A stretch of DNA of 64,000 nt from contig NW_020170438.1 of NCBI RefSeq assembly GCF_000524195.1, positions 366,398-430,397 of the forward strand. The letters run 5' to 3'. The position numbers and the translations under genes were made by a program. This DNA is from Echinococcus granulosus. Taxonomy: Eukaryota > Platyhelminthes > Cestoda > Cyclophyllidea > Taeniidae. Position 1 is the stretch's first letter. Every line of letters starts with the position of its first letter. The notes beneath the pieces were generated by a model. The model made no database searches and had not been told where the DNA came from. It saw nothing but the letters and a program-made list of their open reading frames with translations. This document shows, piece by piece, positions 24,549 to 36,965 of the stretch.

Positions 24549-27500
24549 CTGGATTTTGATAAAGAAGACAAAAATGACAATAGCTAATAGAATTCAGTGA
24601 TCCAACCTACAAATTAATCATGCATTCAAATACGAGATTTAGACAGGCTTACTCGCCACCTACAACCGTGTCATGGTACCATTAAAAAAACGCGTTTTTC
24701 TCTTACGTACATTTACAATCCCGACTTCACGAACAAGTAATACATATTCTTCTGCAGTTTAATGGCAACTGGCAGCAACTAGTCGAATCGCAGAGACTAC
24801 TGGAGCTTAAAGCAGTAAAGCAAATTATGGTAACTCCTAATCAGAAAGTATCTACATTCGGTAAATTGTTTTTACAGAATGTGGTAGCATTTTTGAGTAG
24901 CAAATGTTGGTCCATTTACCTTCCGTCCCTTGATAGTAAACGTGTTCAACAAAGGTTTATAAAAAAATATTCCTCTAACAGTGTGTAATTGTAAAATGCT
25001 ACTTATGCCGTCTGAAGAAAGCGAGCAAGTATTATTTTCAAATAATCGCAATTCCGGGCAAAAACAGGAGTCAGTGTTGGTGTTTCTCAGAAATGTGGCC
25101 AAAAGGGATTAAAAAACAGCAAAATATGATGGATAAAGGTGAGAAGGCCATGCAAAAAGGAGGGCGCTAAAGGGGTAGTAGGCAGTAACTAACCAACTCG
25201 AGTTCAAGGGGTTACTAAAAGCTTTATATTGAGCTGGAAATCCTCCCTTTAGCCCTGGCAAATAAAACACTCATGGATTCGCAAACAAAAGTATCTGATG
25301 CATTGGCAGAGCGCAGCATATTTCAGCAATTCGCTAAGTCATTTGAACAACATAATACGGCTAAATGATAATTAATTGTACTGATATATACTAGTTAGAA
25401 AAACATTTAATCAACATATGAATCAGCTACCTACGCCACTGATTCTCCAGTACTTCTATGTAATGGTAGTAAAGCTACCTCCAGATACGAGATATGTTTA
25501 GCACCTCGGACCCTTGCGTCGAATGCATCAAGTTTTACGGAGGTTCCAAGGTAGAGTTTTCGTCAAAGCGCTAAGTTCCGTGTAGTGGTGATCAACGAAG
25601 CGAGATTATTAATATAAACGGGGGGGGGGCTCAAATCCTCTATGGAAGGGCTGCTAATCTTAATGTTTTACAAGGAGCAAACAAAGATGGGATTATGAAG
25701 ATATGACCTCTCTTTACACCAAAAAGCCGACTAAGGAGCATTAATGTGGTACTAATGAAAGCCAGATACACTGACTTATTGAGTTTCCACTGATGGGTCA
25801 TCCAGAATAAATTCGTACCCTAAGGTAAAAGGTAACTTAAAACTTCGATTTTTTTTGGCAAATACGTGAAAAGTAGTGTAGCTAAGTCAAAGAGAATAAC
25901 CACTTCCCCTGACATTTGGTTGGAAAAAGATCGGCCTAAAAAGATTGGTTAGCCCTGAGGTGACAAGCTTCCTAAAGGGCTATTGATACGGCACTGTTGA
26001 AGGTTACCCAAGCCTGTGATCTGAGGTAAGACAACTAAAAGCCAAAGCGGAGACAGGGTAGGAAATATTTACGATAGGACTGTCTACGACATTTATAGAA
26101 GGATGTGTGAGGTACGCAAAGAAGTGACACCTCTGCGTTTCCGGCAGCTAAGTGTGCTGAGGGTGCAATGTCCAGGAATTTCAACTAGTTCTACGGAATA
26201 TGCCTCAACCACCAGGCAGCGTTCCGAGGTGCGGATTTATCATATCATCTTCGATTCTGGCTTGTAAACAAAAGCAAATTACAGAAAGACTTGCGATGGA
26301 CAGATCAGTGGAGACTGGAGTCAATGCTCGAAAAGAGGCAAAAACAAAGCGATAAACATAGAGTAAACTCACCGCGTTAGCAAAATTCGGCGGTGGAGGC
26401 GGTGGTGTCGACGGAACGTCTTGTACCTCATCCACTGCCGATGGTGACTGCTTGCCACGACGATGGAGACAGCAGAAGTATACCAACAATCCAATGCTCG
26501 CTACCACCACAAGGGCACCGAAGATATACCCCGCTACCCATGGTCCACGGTAGCTGGAATTGCGTACAAAGCAGCAAAATAATATTTTCATTCTCCTAGA
26601 CAACATCAAGCATTAAGGGAATGCACTACCGGAGTAAAATCAGTCATCACCTCCGGCGTTCTATCGTTACGACATAAAGACCACGAGGGATTTTCTCCCT
26701 TTTGATCTACTTTACTTCTTACTTAACAAAGACGTCATGTATTTGTGACGTGCGAGTTCGGGTAAGAAAATTGTGTTAAGAAAACGACGATAGTGTGCTA
26801 TAATGTGTTTCCGTTTTGGCTCTACAAGAGAAAGTAAGGATAAAAGGCGGAAAGGAATGGCTCCATAATTTTGTGGTAACTTTTCGAAAATCAAGCATTT
26901 TTGCGCTCAGGAGGGCATACGTTGTGTTTATCTTTCGGATATAATCTGGTGCTCATCTTCACTAAAGATTAGTTTATGCGTCGCTCATGTGAACCACATA
27001 TGCACATACATAAATACTCATTCTGTAGGGTGAAAAAGCACCACTCCCAAGATCGTCAATAATAGGTCGCCTTTGATAGCCGTCATTGAGTAGTTTATAC
27101 CACTTAAATTCCTTGTTGGTGCGAGATTACGTGTTCTATTGGTATCCGGCACTTGGAGTAGATATTCGCTTTCTCGGATTTAATGCCTTCGCTGCCTGCA
27201 TACAGTACTACTGTTGTCTGCCAGCTTAATTAGGAGTATCTTGTGAACCCTTGGAGGATGCATGTACACGGTAAAAAACAAGGCCCTACCACTTCCTCGT
27301 GGCAATGTTACTGCGAATTGCGGTGACTGCAGCAGCAGACAGCACATCCTATGTTTTAATCGCGTGGGTCAACATCCACACCGAAAACTCATGCGGCCAC
27401 CTTCAGTGAGGTCTAGGTGACAACCTCGCGTGTAAAAATATCTGACGTATACACTAAGGGGAAAGGCTGATTGCTTAATCTACTGACCTGTAAGTGAATG

Positions 27501-30230
27501 ATAGGTGATTATGGATGTAAAAGGCTATGGGCCAAGATGCGAAGTCTGAAGAGAAGAGCAGTAAAAGAAAGTGGACTGGAAGTGAATTCACAATAAACCT
27601 GATGTATGGTCCAAGAGGGCTAGAGATTTACAATATATGCAAAAGCAGCACGAATATTCCCTTAAGACACGTTATCTACACGAGACAAGATAGGTTGTCG
27701 AGCACACAATCAAGCCGATTAAAATTAAAAGCACAGAAGCTAAGACAAGCAAAAAACCTAGAAAAATTTAGTCAAGCAGGTCATGAAAATATGGACTGGA
27801 TCCGGTTTAAACTATTGGCAGAGGAAAGGGAAACAATTTTTGTGAGTTTTAGGGTGTTACATACCTTCGTTTGAATTTTAGTGGATGAAAACAATAGACG
27901 CCTACGCAATCAGTATTCAAAACGAGTCAAACAAAAAATAGAAGATAAAACTGAGGTTGGGTTATTGTATTCCTACGCAACTTCACATTTTCAAATTTAC
28001 CATTATAAAAGCACACTAATCTCATAAGAGGACAAGAGAATATATCGACATTGGCGATGCTTGTAGAACGAGAGATTTCGAGGAAAGAGGAAATGGTAAA
28101 TTAAAGCAGAAGCGATATTTATTGCTCATCTTATTTCATGACAGAAACTTTTTTATTGAGATGAGAATCCCTAAAGGCAAACGAGTGGGTGCATTTAACA
28201 CCCACCGTAATTGATGTAAAGTCATGTGATGGATTCAGCTATCACATGCCAATTACGTCAGATAACGGCAATTTGACTATTTCATTCAGGTGGAGCAAGA
28301 GTTGTAGACACCGGTTTAAAGGACGACAAAATCGAAATATCACATGTTTGCTGCCTTAATCCAACATATCTTTGCATAGAAATACAAGTATCACAAACGT
28401 TCTGGGGATTTTTTAAAGAACAATCTACCACCAATAACATTTTACCGACAGATAAGAAACTACCTAATGATCATATAAGACACGCTAGAGTAGGGAACAC
28501 GTTCGTCATCAAGATCCAAGAAAGAAAGTGACAGCCATAGTTTTTGCACTACCGAACTGAAACAACCTACATCAATTTAGACCTCTAAATTTGGTGTTAT
28601 TAACTATCCGATATCATATATGTGACACGTGTCTTAAGTTGGCTTATGGTGAATGTTCCCATCAAGTTGTCACAACCAAATACATGCTAATTCTAACTCA
28701 CCGAAAAGTGGTTCACGTGAAGTATTCACTAAGGAGAGCTACAATTATCATTTACACTGAGCAAGGACAAAGTTTGTCTAAAAATAAAATCAAAGTGATA
28801 AAGCATCAAGGTTTCGATCATCGACATTTATCTGGGAATCTGGCAATGAACGAGTTAGGAGACAAGTGAAGAAGCATTGCAAGGTTGCGCAAATATCGAA
28901 TCATTTCTACAGTTAGGGAGGAAGCAAGACCTTACCAACAAATGAGCTTAGGCCAATTAAAGTTATGAAAAAAATGGAAAACTTTGTAATCGAATGTGAG
29001 GACTCTTCAGTATCCCTCCCATAAGACAGGTGCATCTGAGGCAAGTGTGGTCAGATATGAAGATTGACCTTGATAGAAATTTACAGAGTACCACAGCAAA
29101 TAGTGTGTTTACGCAGACTTGTAGTTCAAGTGACTTAGTCAGTGACCTAAGTAAATATGTGTGGAAATCCACCACAAATAAAAGCATTAGTACTTTTTGA
29201 ATGCTTTGATGACAGGGCAACATATCTGGACGGTAAAGAGACCAAGAACCGATGATAAAAATCACCCCAGAAATAAAGACAAACTTGCTAAAAAGGCCCG
29301 GGACAGCATCTTTCACCATCGCCAAACTCACTACGACAGCAGTAGCGAAGATGGCGAGGACACACCGTGTACTTATATTCTCTTGAGACTCCAGATGAAT
29401 CTACCTCCACTCTTCTCCCTTTGCATATCGTGTATTGATCTTAAGGAGTGAAAAGGAGATAATAATTCTTATCAATACTGTTTAGACGTATTAAAGTCCA
29501 TCAAAACCAATAACCTAAATTATTGGTCAAAATATATGCCTTTAAAAACCCCAACACCCTACTTGTACTGATAGTGGCTGTAAAGGACAATTTTTTGACG
29601 CATTTACAATACCAGAAAAGTGAAGCTTCCAGTGATATGACAAGGCTTAGATTAAGCGCAGAGACGAAGAGAATGAGCCATGTAAGTAAATTTGGACCAT
29701 TTTTCGGAAGTAAACTCAAACTCAATCATCTACTTTGGCTTTTCTTTAAAATGAATTATTTATTATTGTATGAGGAAGAATACATTAAATTTGACTTGCA
29801 AATATCAGGACTCGAAGCCAGTTTGAAGCCTGCATAAACACCAATCATACTACTAGCTGCAAGAAGTAACTTTCTGTAATGAGATCTGAAGAGAAAAAAC
29901 CAAATCCATAGATCTAAAAAAGCAACTATAAAAGGGAACAAGAATTTTGTATTATTTCCCACATATCAAGCTATTTTGCAAATAGAGGATTTAAATTTTG
30001 ATGCAAACGTTGGACATTGCATGTGTGCACTAAATCAAAAATAACGATACGCTACATACAGACCGGAACTTGTTATAGGGCCCGAAACTGAGGCTTTGGA
30101 GTTATGAGAAGGGGAACGAGTTCCAGGACGACCCTTTGAGGAGTAAACGCCTAAAGAGATGAGCAAAATTTAACTTACCATAAACACTAGCGATAAGTAG
30201 AAGCAAAAGCGTTAAGAACCACACCCCCAT
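24372..30230 (-). CDS. Small single-pass membrane protein with PPxY proline-rich tail, 4 predicted coding exons
   Basis: Predicted exons 30179-30230, 27312-27348, 26373-26553 and 24372-24548 join in frame to 148 residues. Order: signal peptide MGVWFLTLLLLLIASVYG; a very short outside part with a Cys cluster (C19, C22-C24); a membrane segment about 36-58 (AGYIFGALVVVASIGLLVYF); CC and a basic HRRGK stop-transfer; then a proline-rich tail with PPPY at 91-94, 104-107 and near the end (PPPPYSAS). PPxY binds WW domains (for example NEDD4-type ligases), so a sorting adaptor is a reasonable inference. The layout resembles the CYYR1, VOPP1, WBP1 and Shisa families; I cannot assign one. The two 3' exons are firm; the 37-nt second exon rests on phase fit and its Cys content only. 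It lies upstream of DDX1 on the same strand, with about 5 kb between them. Confidence 0.62.
25620..25629 (+). repeat. G10 homopolymer
   Basis: Ten consecutive G. A second run of 12 G is at 7554-7565 inside a DDX1 intron. Both are likely length-variable and error-prone positions. Confidence 0.85.
26373..26553 (-). CDS. PPxY membrane protein exon 3: transmembrane segment
   Basis: Acceptor AATTCCAG|C, then YRGPWVAGYIFGALVVVASI, GLLVYFCCLHRRGK and STPPPPPPNFANA, then donor GCG|GTGAGT (phase 0). A single hydrophobic helix is followed by paired Cys (possible palmitoylation) and basic residues, giving an N-out, C-in orientation. Confidence 0.85.
27312..27348 (-). CDS. PPxY membrane protein exon 2 (37 nt, Cys cluster), tentative
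   Basis: Between acceptor CATAG and donor GTAACA this reads (G)CAVCCCSHRNS(H). Entry phase 1 and exit phase 2 fit exons 1 and 3 exactly. The donor is weak and the exon is too short to be sure by eye. Confidence 0.35.
30179..30230 (-). CDS. PPxY membrane protein exon 1: signal peptide
   Basis: ATG followed by a leucine-rich core typical of a signal peptide (MGVWFLTLLLLLIASVY), then donor ATG|GTAAGT, phase 1. The assignment to the downstream PPxY exons is inferred from strand and phase. Confidence 0.6.
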
Positions 30231-33200
30231 GGACTATTCAGAAACACACAACTATATCCGAATGAGGCGCTACCGAGCCGCTGTGGAAGAAGGGCTTTAC
30301 TTCTGGTTGATTCAAACAAAACTTGTCTTATCTACTAAAAACATGTCTTTTAAGATTAATATTATCTGACTATCTGCTTTTTGTATTAAAAATCACCGTT
30401 TTCATGAGTTAAGCAATTTATAGGCTGCCATTTAATTTTGATTTGTGTGCTTTATAAGTGACGTTCTAGAAGTCATAAAGTAGAAACTCACCGCCATCTG
30501 CAATCTATTGATCAAAAACCATTTTGGGTTTTGATAAAGTGGCTACCAAATTGTGTTTTAACTAGAAGGCTCTTTTGCTTAGGATTCATCGACCTCATAG
30601 AAAAAAGACAATTTTTTTATCCCTAATTAAAAGACTTACTTCTAAATTTATGATGGAGTGTTAGTGTAGTGCATCGACTCTTTCTTGACTTTGCAGCAAG
30701 TCGTATTTGTAAGAAGTGCAATTTAAGACCAACCTACTAAATATTTGGGAGTTTGCATACATGTCCTTCAGCCATCTTCCTGAACGGAAGTACATACAAC
30801 GGTGACGGAAAAATTGGGGAGCAAATCATGTGGCTAAATGCAACATCGATAATCACTTTTAGAGGTGTATTAATTGTTTTTTGCATGTAACATCTGTTAA
30901 TAAACCATGTATTTGTAAAATTTCAGTGAATGTCATTTCATATGGAAACTCAAAGCGACCAATTTAATTAATTGATTTAATCTAATATTTTCCATTAAAG
31001 CATTTCTTTTATATTTTTACTACGAAATCGACCCTCAAATAGACATGAATGCGGTAAGCATTTCTTCCTGTCTTTCAAAATCGTCACCTGGCTTAACTTA
31101 TGTAGTTACCTGTCCACCGTATGTACGCGCGATCTACCAACCTTATAAAATAAAATAGATGCGCCGTTTTCATCGATAAATAAAGTATTTTACAAATGAA
31201 GTAATTGAGTTCATCATTTGGATTCTACACATGTGCTGACCAGAGTGGAGCAATAAAACGCAGGTGTCTTACGGAGTACCAGCGCAAATTCTCCATGCAT
31301 AATGGAGGATGCCAGCAGAACGAGACAGAGTTGGAGTGACATCGTTGATGCAGAAATAAGTCGCATGTACAGCCTGTGCGTGGTGTGCTAATATGAGGAC
31401 TGGAAAGTCACTACAGCCTACGGAATGTCGTGTTCATGACCTACAAAGCAAATTGTGCATTCGTACACATTGCAAAATTACGTATTATTGGGCTGTGCGA
31501 CCGCTTGTATTGGGAATGCCTACAGGCACAGAAAGGATGGCGTTCTTTTTTAACTCTGTGGGCGTATCGTGCTTTTGTGGCGTTATTCGCAGGTGATCCC
31601 GGTAGTCGTGCTCATGTTCAGTCAGTGGGTTTGAAATAGCCGGCGTGTGTTAGAGACAATTGAAGTGGACTGATAGGCGGTATATGAAACACAACACAAC
31701 ACAAATTCACACAGAAAATGAAACACCAAGTAGAAATTCGTGTCATTTTCAACGCAAGCTGCCTTAAACAAAGAATATGCCGCAATTGAGACTACAATAT
31801 CGTTGTTCTCATAGTATTCTGCTTGAAATAGGCTTTGTGAAGCTTCCCTAAACCTGCACACCCAGATGTGTGCATTAATGTTTGCACATGGGCATTGTTA
31901 TAGCGCGAGATTGGTCTGTCTTCCACATTCTTGATTGTACGGCGTAGGTCAGCATCCATTCACAGTCGACCACTCGAAAAAAGGGGGTAACGGATTTCTA
32001 TATTCGTCTACCTCCGCTTGCACTATTCAACGTATTTGCGTTACAATCGTATCAATTGACCATCGTTTCCATTCGGATTGATCTGGTGGGAAGTCATGGC
32101 AACAGAGGGTGCCGGAAAGCTGACTAAATTGGCACACCGAAGTTGCAAGGTTGTAAGGTTTAGCTGAAGGACGAAGAGTGTAGTCAAATGCCTCCCTCAG
32201 TCATACGATATGCTGTTCCTTGCCTTTTACATATTTAGTGGAAGAGATATCGATGGTGAACTGTATCACTAACAGTTTCGTAGAACAAAAAACCACCACT
32301 AGTTAATAGCTGATGCAATGTAGCTTAAATTAGTTGTTTTGTATTTGTCACATGCATTTTGTGCATGATTAGGACAATAATTTTAGAATTACAGTGGAGC
32401 AAGATAGACGAGGTCAAGAGTGCACCACTTAACGCCTACACGGTGAATTGCAGGTAAGTCAGAGAAATTAATTATGCGTGATTGAAACAAATGTGCGATG
32501 GCTCTCTGCCAGCTGCTTATCTTTTATTTTCTCTTTTTTTAATAATCGTCTGCTTCAGCACCTGTGGTGTAGCAGCTGGCGACAACGTCGCCACAGCTCG
32601 CGTGCAACGGATGGATTTGTATATTTCGGAGGGGTTTTAGGAAGAAAAAAAGAAGTCGTTTAAGAATGGAACGTGATGTAGGCGATCGAAAATTATTCCA
32701 AAAAATCTTATAACTCGTTACTCGGTTAGCTGCAATTTTATTTTAAGGCGATATCAATAAACTTATTTGTTGTTGTTCTACGAACAGGGAAAGAAGTAGC
32801 CATTCAATGCAGACATTTCATTTCCACAGATAAGCTGCCCCAAAAATTGAGTTAAAACCATTGTTTTATTAGGGGTTGGTATTGTAGGCACGAATAATTT
32901 AGAGTAGTGGACAGATTGTTTATCTTAGAAGTTGGTATTACTCTCCGAAGCTGGGTAAAATTTTAACTAAGTGGAGTTACTGTTATGGTGCTAAATCTAT
33001 AAGGCTTAATTAAAAAATCAGGAGAGTGAGATAAATTGTCATTGTAAAGTTATTTGCATGAGCCTGAAGATAACAGAAGGGCCGGTAGCTGTATTTGCAA
33101 GGAATGCACGCAAACCGTCCTAATGCCTCTGTGGAAGAAAGAAGTGTTTCAATATGCCTTCAGCTAAAATCATACTGAGTAACATTTAGTAGTTTGAGTA

Positions 33201-36200
33201 CTCTGTTATTTCATCACTTATAATTGGAAGGTCGAATAAAATGGGCACCCAGTGAAAGGCATTTAAAAGCATCTGCTCATATTCTGTGGTCCAAAGTGAA
33301 TTTGAAGTTGCCGGATGGCTAACTGCTTAAGTCAGGCTTGGAGTTCAACCATCCATTATGGTGAGGGAGCACTGCAGCATGAAGACCAACTCCCTCAGCC
33401 AGCTGATTGAGTCCGCGTCCTAGAAGCACCTGGAGCTTTGACCACATTCGCATCATCACATGTCTATTAGACCATCAAACTAGACACTCTCACATCGTAC
33501 TTCGTAGTACTATGCTTCAAGTTAAAGTTAATGCTCCTTTTCCATCTTCTGCTTGCTCCTCAACGCTTCACATTCATTGTGCAGGTCAAAGACAAACTAG
33601 AGCGTCGTGTTTGGCGGGGACTTCTTAACTAGGGTGCAGCTAGATCAAGGATAAATCTTCAAGCTGTCCCCACGCTATGTTACAAGAATATCATGGCATC
33701 TCCGTCTACAAGTTTATGTGCAGAAGGAGGGAAGTAGGAGGTAGTAGAAAAAAAGACGTCGTTTTTGGTCTGTATAGGCAAAGCAACCAGGACTGTGCAA
33801 ATTCTTATGTGCCAGAAATGGCTTAAGACGCGATGCTTGGCGTCAAATTCCCACGTAACGCTAAAGCCGTGTAAGCTTTTGGAGGATGCCTTTCTTTTCG
33901 CAGGGACAGTAAAGCAAATACAGCCCAGTTTTTGCCAAAGGAAGACTCTAACACCAAGTTCTACGATGTTAGGCAATTAGACACCGTGGTGGATACTCTG
34001 CGTAAGTAGAAATAGAAGGAATTTTGAGTTGCAGGCTTCCTCAAGAAAGTGATTTCGAGGCTATTAAGCATGCTCAGAAGTGGAAGTACAACATTGAGCA
34101 GACGAATTCCTAGATGCAAAGAAGGTTTATGAATTGTTAAAGATAGCAGTGCGATAAATGACTTTACTTGCTTTAGTAAACCGAACTTGATTCAAATATA
34201 AACGCAGTATTATAATTGTACATATATTTAAATTAATTCAACATAATTCGTAAAATAATAAAAGGTTTGCCTCGTAATTTTGAGTTAATATGTAGGATTT
34301 CGAGGACATTAGACAAGCATAAAACTAGTGATTCCACTACGCCACATTCTGCGTCAAAGTCGTAACTAGACTTGTGCTGCTGGATTGTGTGAAAGTATTT
34401 ACTCTGGGGGAAAATTGGATCATTTGAACAGAAAAATACAGAGTCAAAATACAAATAAATAAAATTGTTGGCTTAATTACATAAAAAATGAAGAGCCTCA
34501 ATTATAGAACGATTACAGCTGTCAGTTCATTATTTGGTTGGCCGACTAATTAGTTAGTGAGTTCCGAAGTAGGCTGGTATGACCTTTATAAGTAGTAATA
34601 CGAGAACAAACTTGTCCTAGAAATTATGTCCCTTTACTTAACATTAAGGCATTTTAGTAAGTGGAAAAACATTTTCACCTATTACGTGGTTAGTTCAACA
34701 CGGAATGTTTAAATGCCTTGATGCACGAATGCTTTACGCAAAGATGATGAACAATGTGGAAGTAAAAATTTAAAGTGCAGTCCACCAGGACGTTTAAGAT
34801 GATGTAAATTATGCGATAATTTATGAGTGGACATTCCTAGTGAGCATAATGAACTGAATAAACGATAAAAAAGGACATATACAACACCAAATTTGGTTGT
34901 AATAAGTAAAATGATTTGCTTTGATTGTCTAACTTAAATGGTTTGCTTCCCATGATAATGCATAGTTCGTTTAGACGCAATTCATCACAGACTGCTAATT
35001 CTACTGATATTTATTAATGGTTTTAGGGAACTCCAGTGCCATGGGCATCTACCTTACCGCAAGGCAGCAGATACAACCCCTGTGCACGGGTATGCTATAA
35101 AACGAAAACACCATCCTCCACCTAAATACTACCCGTAATTCTGGGTGCGATAGCAACTACTCTCATCTCTGTAGCCCCTAAACCCGAAGCACTCTGGTAG
35201 ATTAACCCGCAGGGAAACAGTACACACATGCTAAAAGGATGGCACTGAAAGGCAGTCGCTAACTTTTTAACCAGTTATTCATCTGTCAATCGACAGGTCA
35301 GTCCAGCAACAATCTTTTTTTGTGGTGGCCCTGAAGAGGATCATCATCGTATTCACGGCTACACACCCATTAGTCAGGCAGTCATACAATCGGCCAGTTA
35401 GGGTCAGCGACTGACTGACCATCTTTTCGATCCCCTTGGGCACCAGCACCGCCCTGAGCAGCGTTTTCTGCACAGGAGCCAGTTTAACTTCTCTGTATTG
35501 TGGGTAGCCATCTGCAGGTGACGAGGAATGATGCGCATCCGACTGTAGTTTGGCGCCGTATAGCTCTAAATCGAGCGACTCGGCCTTTAAGCATTTGATC
35601 ACAGGGACCAAGTAGACCGTGCTCTAGTAACTAAGCATCCACGGAGTTGCTACAGCACATCGGATTGTCCACGTGACCCCTTAATAATTCCGGACCCTAC
35701 CGCGACAACCTCGACTTCGATTTGGTCGGTGATTTGCATCTTTTGCATCTTCCACTCAGTGTACTATCACAGTTTGCCGCTGTCTTTGCAGTTAGTCAGC
35801 CGATTAAGGCACGATTTCATCCTCTTACTTACTTCTTCCCCCTTATGGCCATCACACATCACATTAATTTGTACCACTTATTTCTATACAGCAGCCTAAC
35901 CACTTTACACATCTCGTTGGCTCGCCATTGTTAAAGCCTTCTTGCCATTAATTCTGCCATCACTCCTGATACATCGGACCACTAACTGAAAATGATACGT
36001 AAATGTCCCACCCAAACCAACTTACCTCCACCTTAGCAGTGTGGCACACTGTTACAACTGTAGGAGTTAAAATCACTTAGCTCAAGCAATTCTGCTCAAC
36101 TTACAATTGGAATATGTTTATAATTTTGTAAGATGAGCAATTTTTGAAGGTACTGCTGTCTTTAGGTTTCTTGTACAGCAGAATTCAGGTTTGAGGTAAA

Positions 36201-36878
36201 GTTAGAGCAGCGAAATACAAGCCCTTTTTTTCCGCAGGAAATAGCTAACACAAAAAGAGTGCTACCATCAGATGGGACGTAGTATGTGTTAGATGGTGCT
36301 ACTGATAATGCATGTTCATAAGTTGAAGGATGGCTCGATCCTTATCCTGCGATGAAGAATGTGTTAATCAATTTCCTTGTTTTGGTCTTGGAAGAAAGTA
36401 AAGAGGGCTTTGTAATTTAATGCATCCTCACATTCAACCATTAATACAATGAAAGCAATGAAATACAATGAAATATTAGTAAATACAATGATATGACACA
36501 ATATGTTGAGGAAATACACTTGCTGGGTCCGTGCTGCAGAATTTCTTTAATTCCAGCATCAGATTCATAGAGATAAAAATAAGGATTTCTCTTATTGTTT
36601 TTACCTGTTCCCTTGATTATATCATACGCTGATTAAGAACTTATAAAAACAAAGATCTATTTGTGTTTCGAACATCTTAGCAACAGACACGCAAGCCTGT
36701 TAGCTGCTAAGTTACAAGAGCAAAATTTGCAATGCGGTCATCCAAATAGGTCTTTTTACTAATTGGAAAATAACTTCACAGAACTACCTCCATAAAGGCA
36801 TAGCATTTTTACTAAAATTCATTTTCCATAGATAATAGAACTTTAAATATGCATACGTTTAGGAATTATTTAACTGAC
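30231..36878. other. Long AT-rich stretch without recognised genes
   Basis: ORFs up to 110 codons (for example minus 35279-35611) show no known motif. A tRNA-like A-box/B-box pair is at 33313-33350. A small imperfect AATACAATGA cluster lies at 36446-36496. Confidence 0.45.
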
Positions 36879-36965
36879 CCCCATGAGATACAATGACGTG
36901 CCTGTCTAAATATTTTTGCCGTAAGAATGGTTTACCACAATACGGAGATTTAATTTGATGCCTCC
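36879..36965 (-). CDS. C2H2 zinc-finger exon D, first Cys lost
   Basis: Acceptor TTTTGTAG|GG, then RHQIKSPYCGKPFLRQKYLD and RHVIVSHG. Ser stands where the first zinc-binding Cys should be, so this finger should bind zinc poorly or not at all. The donor is GTCAGT, weaker than in exons B and C. The exon is still exactly 87 nt. Confidence 0.65.

Noticed and set aside
28963..29331. 122-codon minus ORF with a CLRCTC segment, considered as the Cys-rich exon of the PPxY gene
   Set aside because: Splice phases do not fit exons 1 and 3, and the rest of the frame is hydrophobic filler with no pattern.
35279..35611. 110-codon minus ORF considered as retroelement coding sequence
   Set aside because: No protease, reverse transcriptase or gag motif could be identified.
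36693..36779. Fifth zinc-finger slot 186 bp below exon D
   Set aside because: A weak *-x2-C pattern is seen near 36730 but at the wrong offset, so it does not extend the array.
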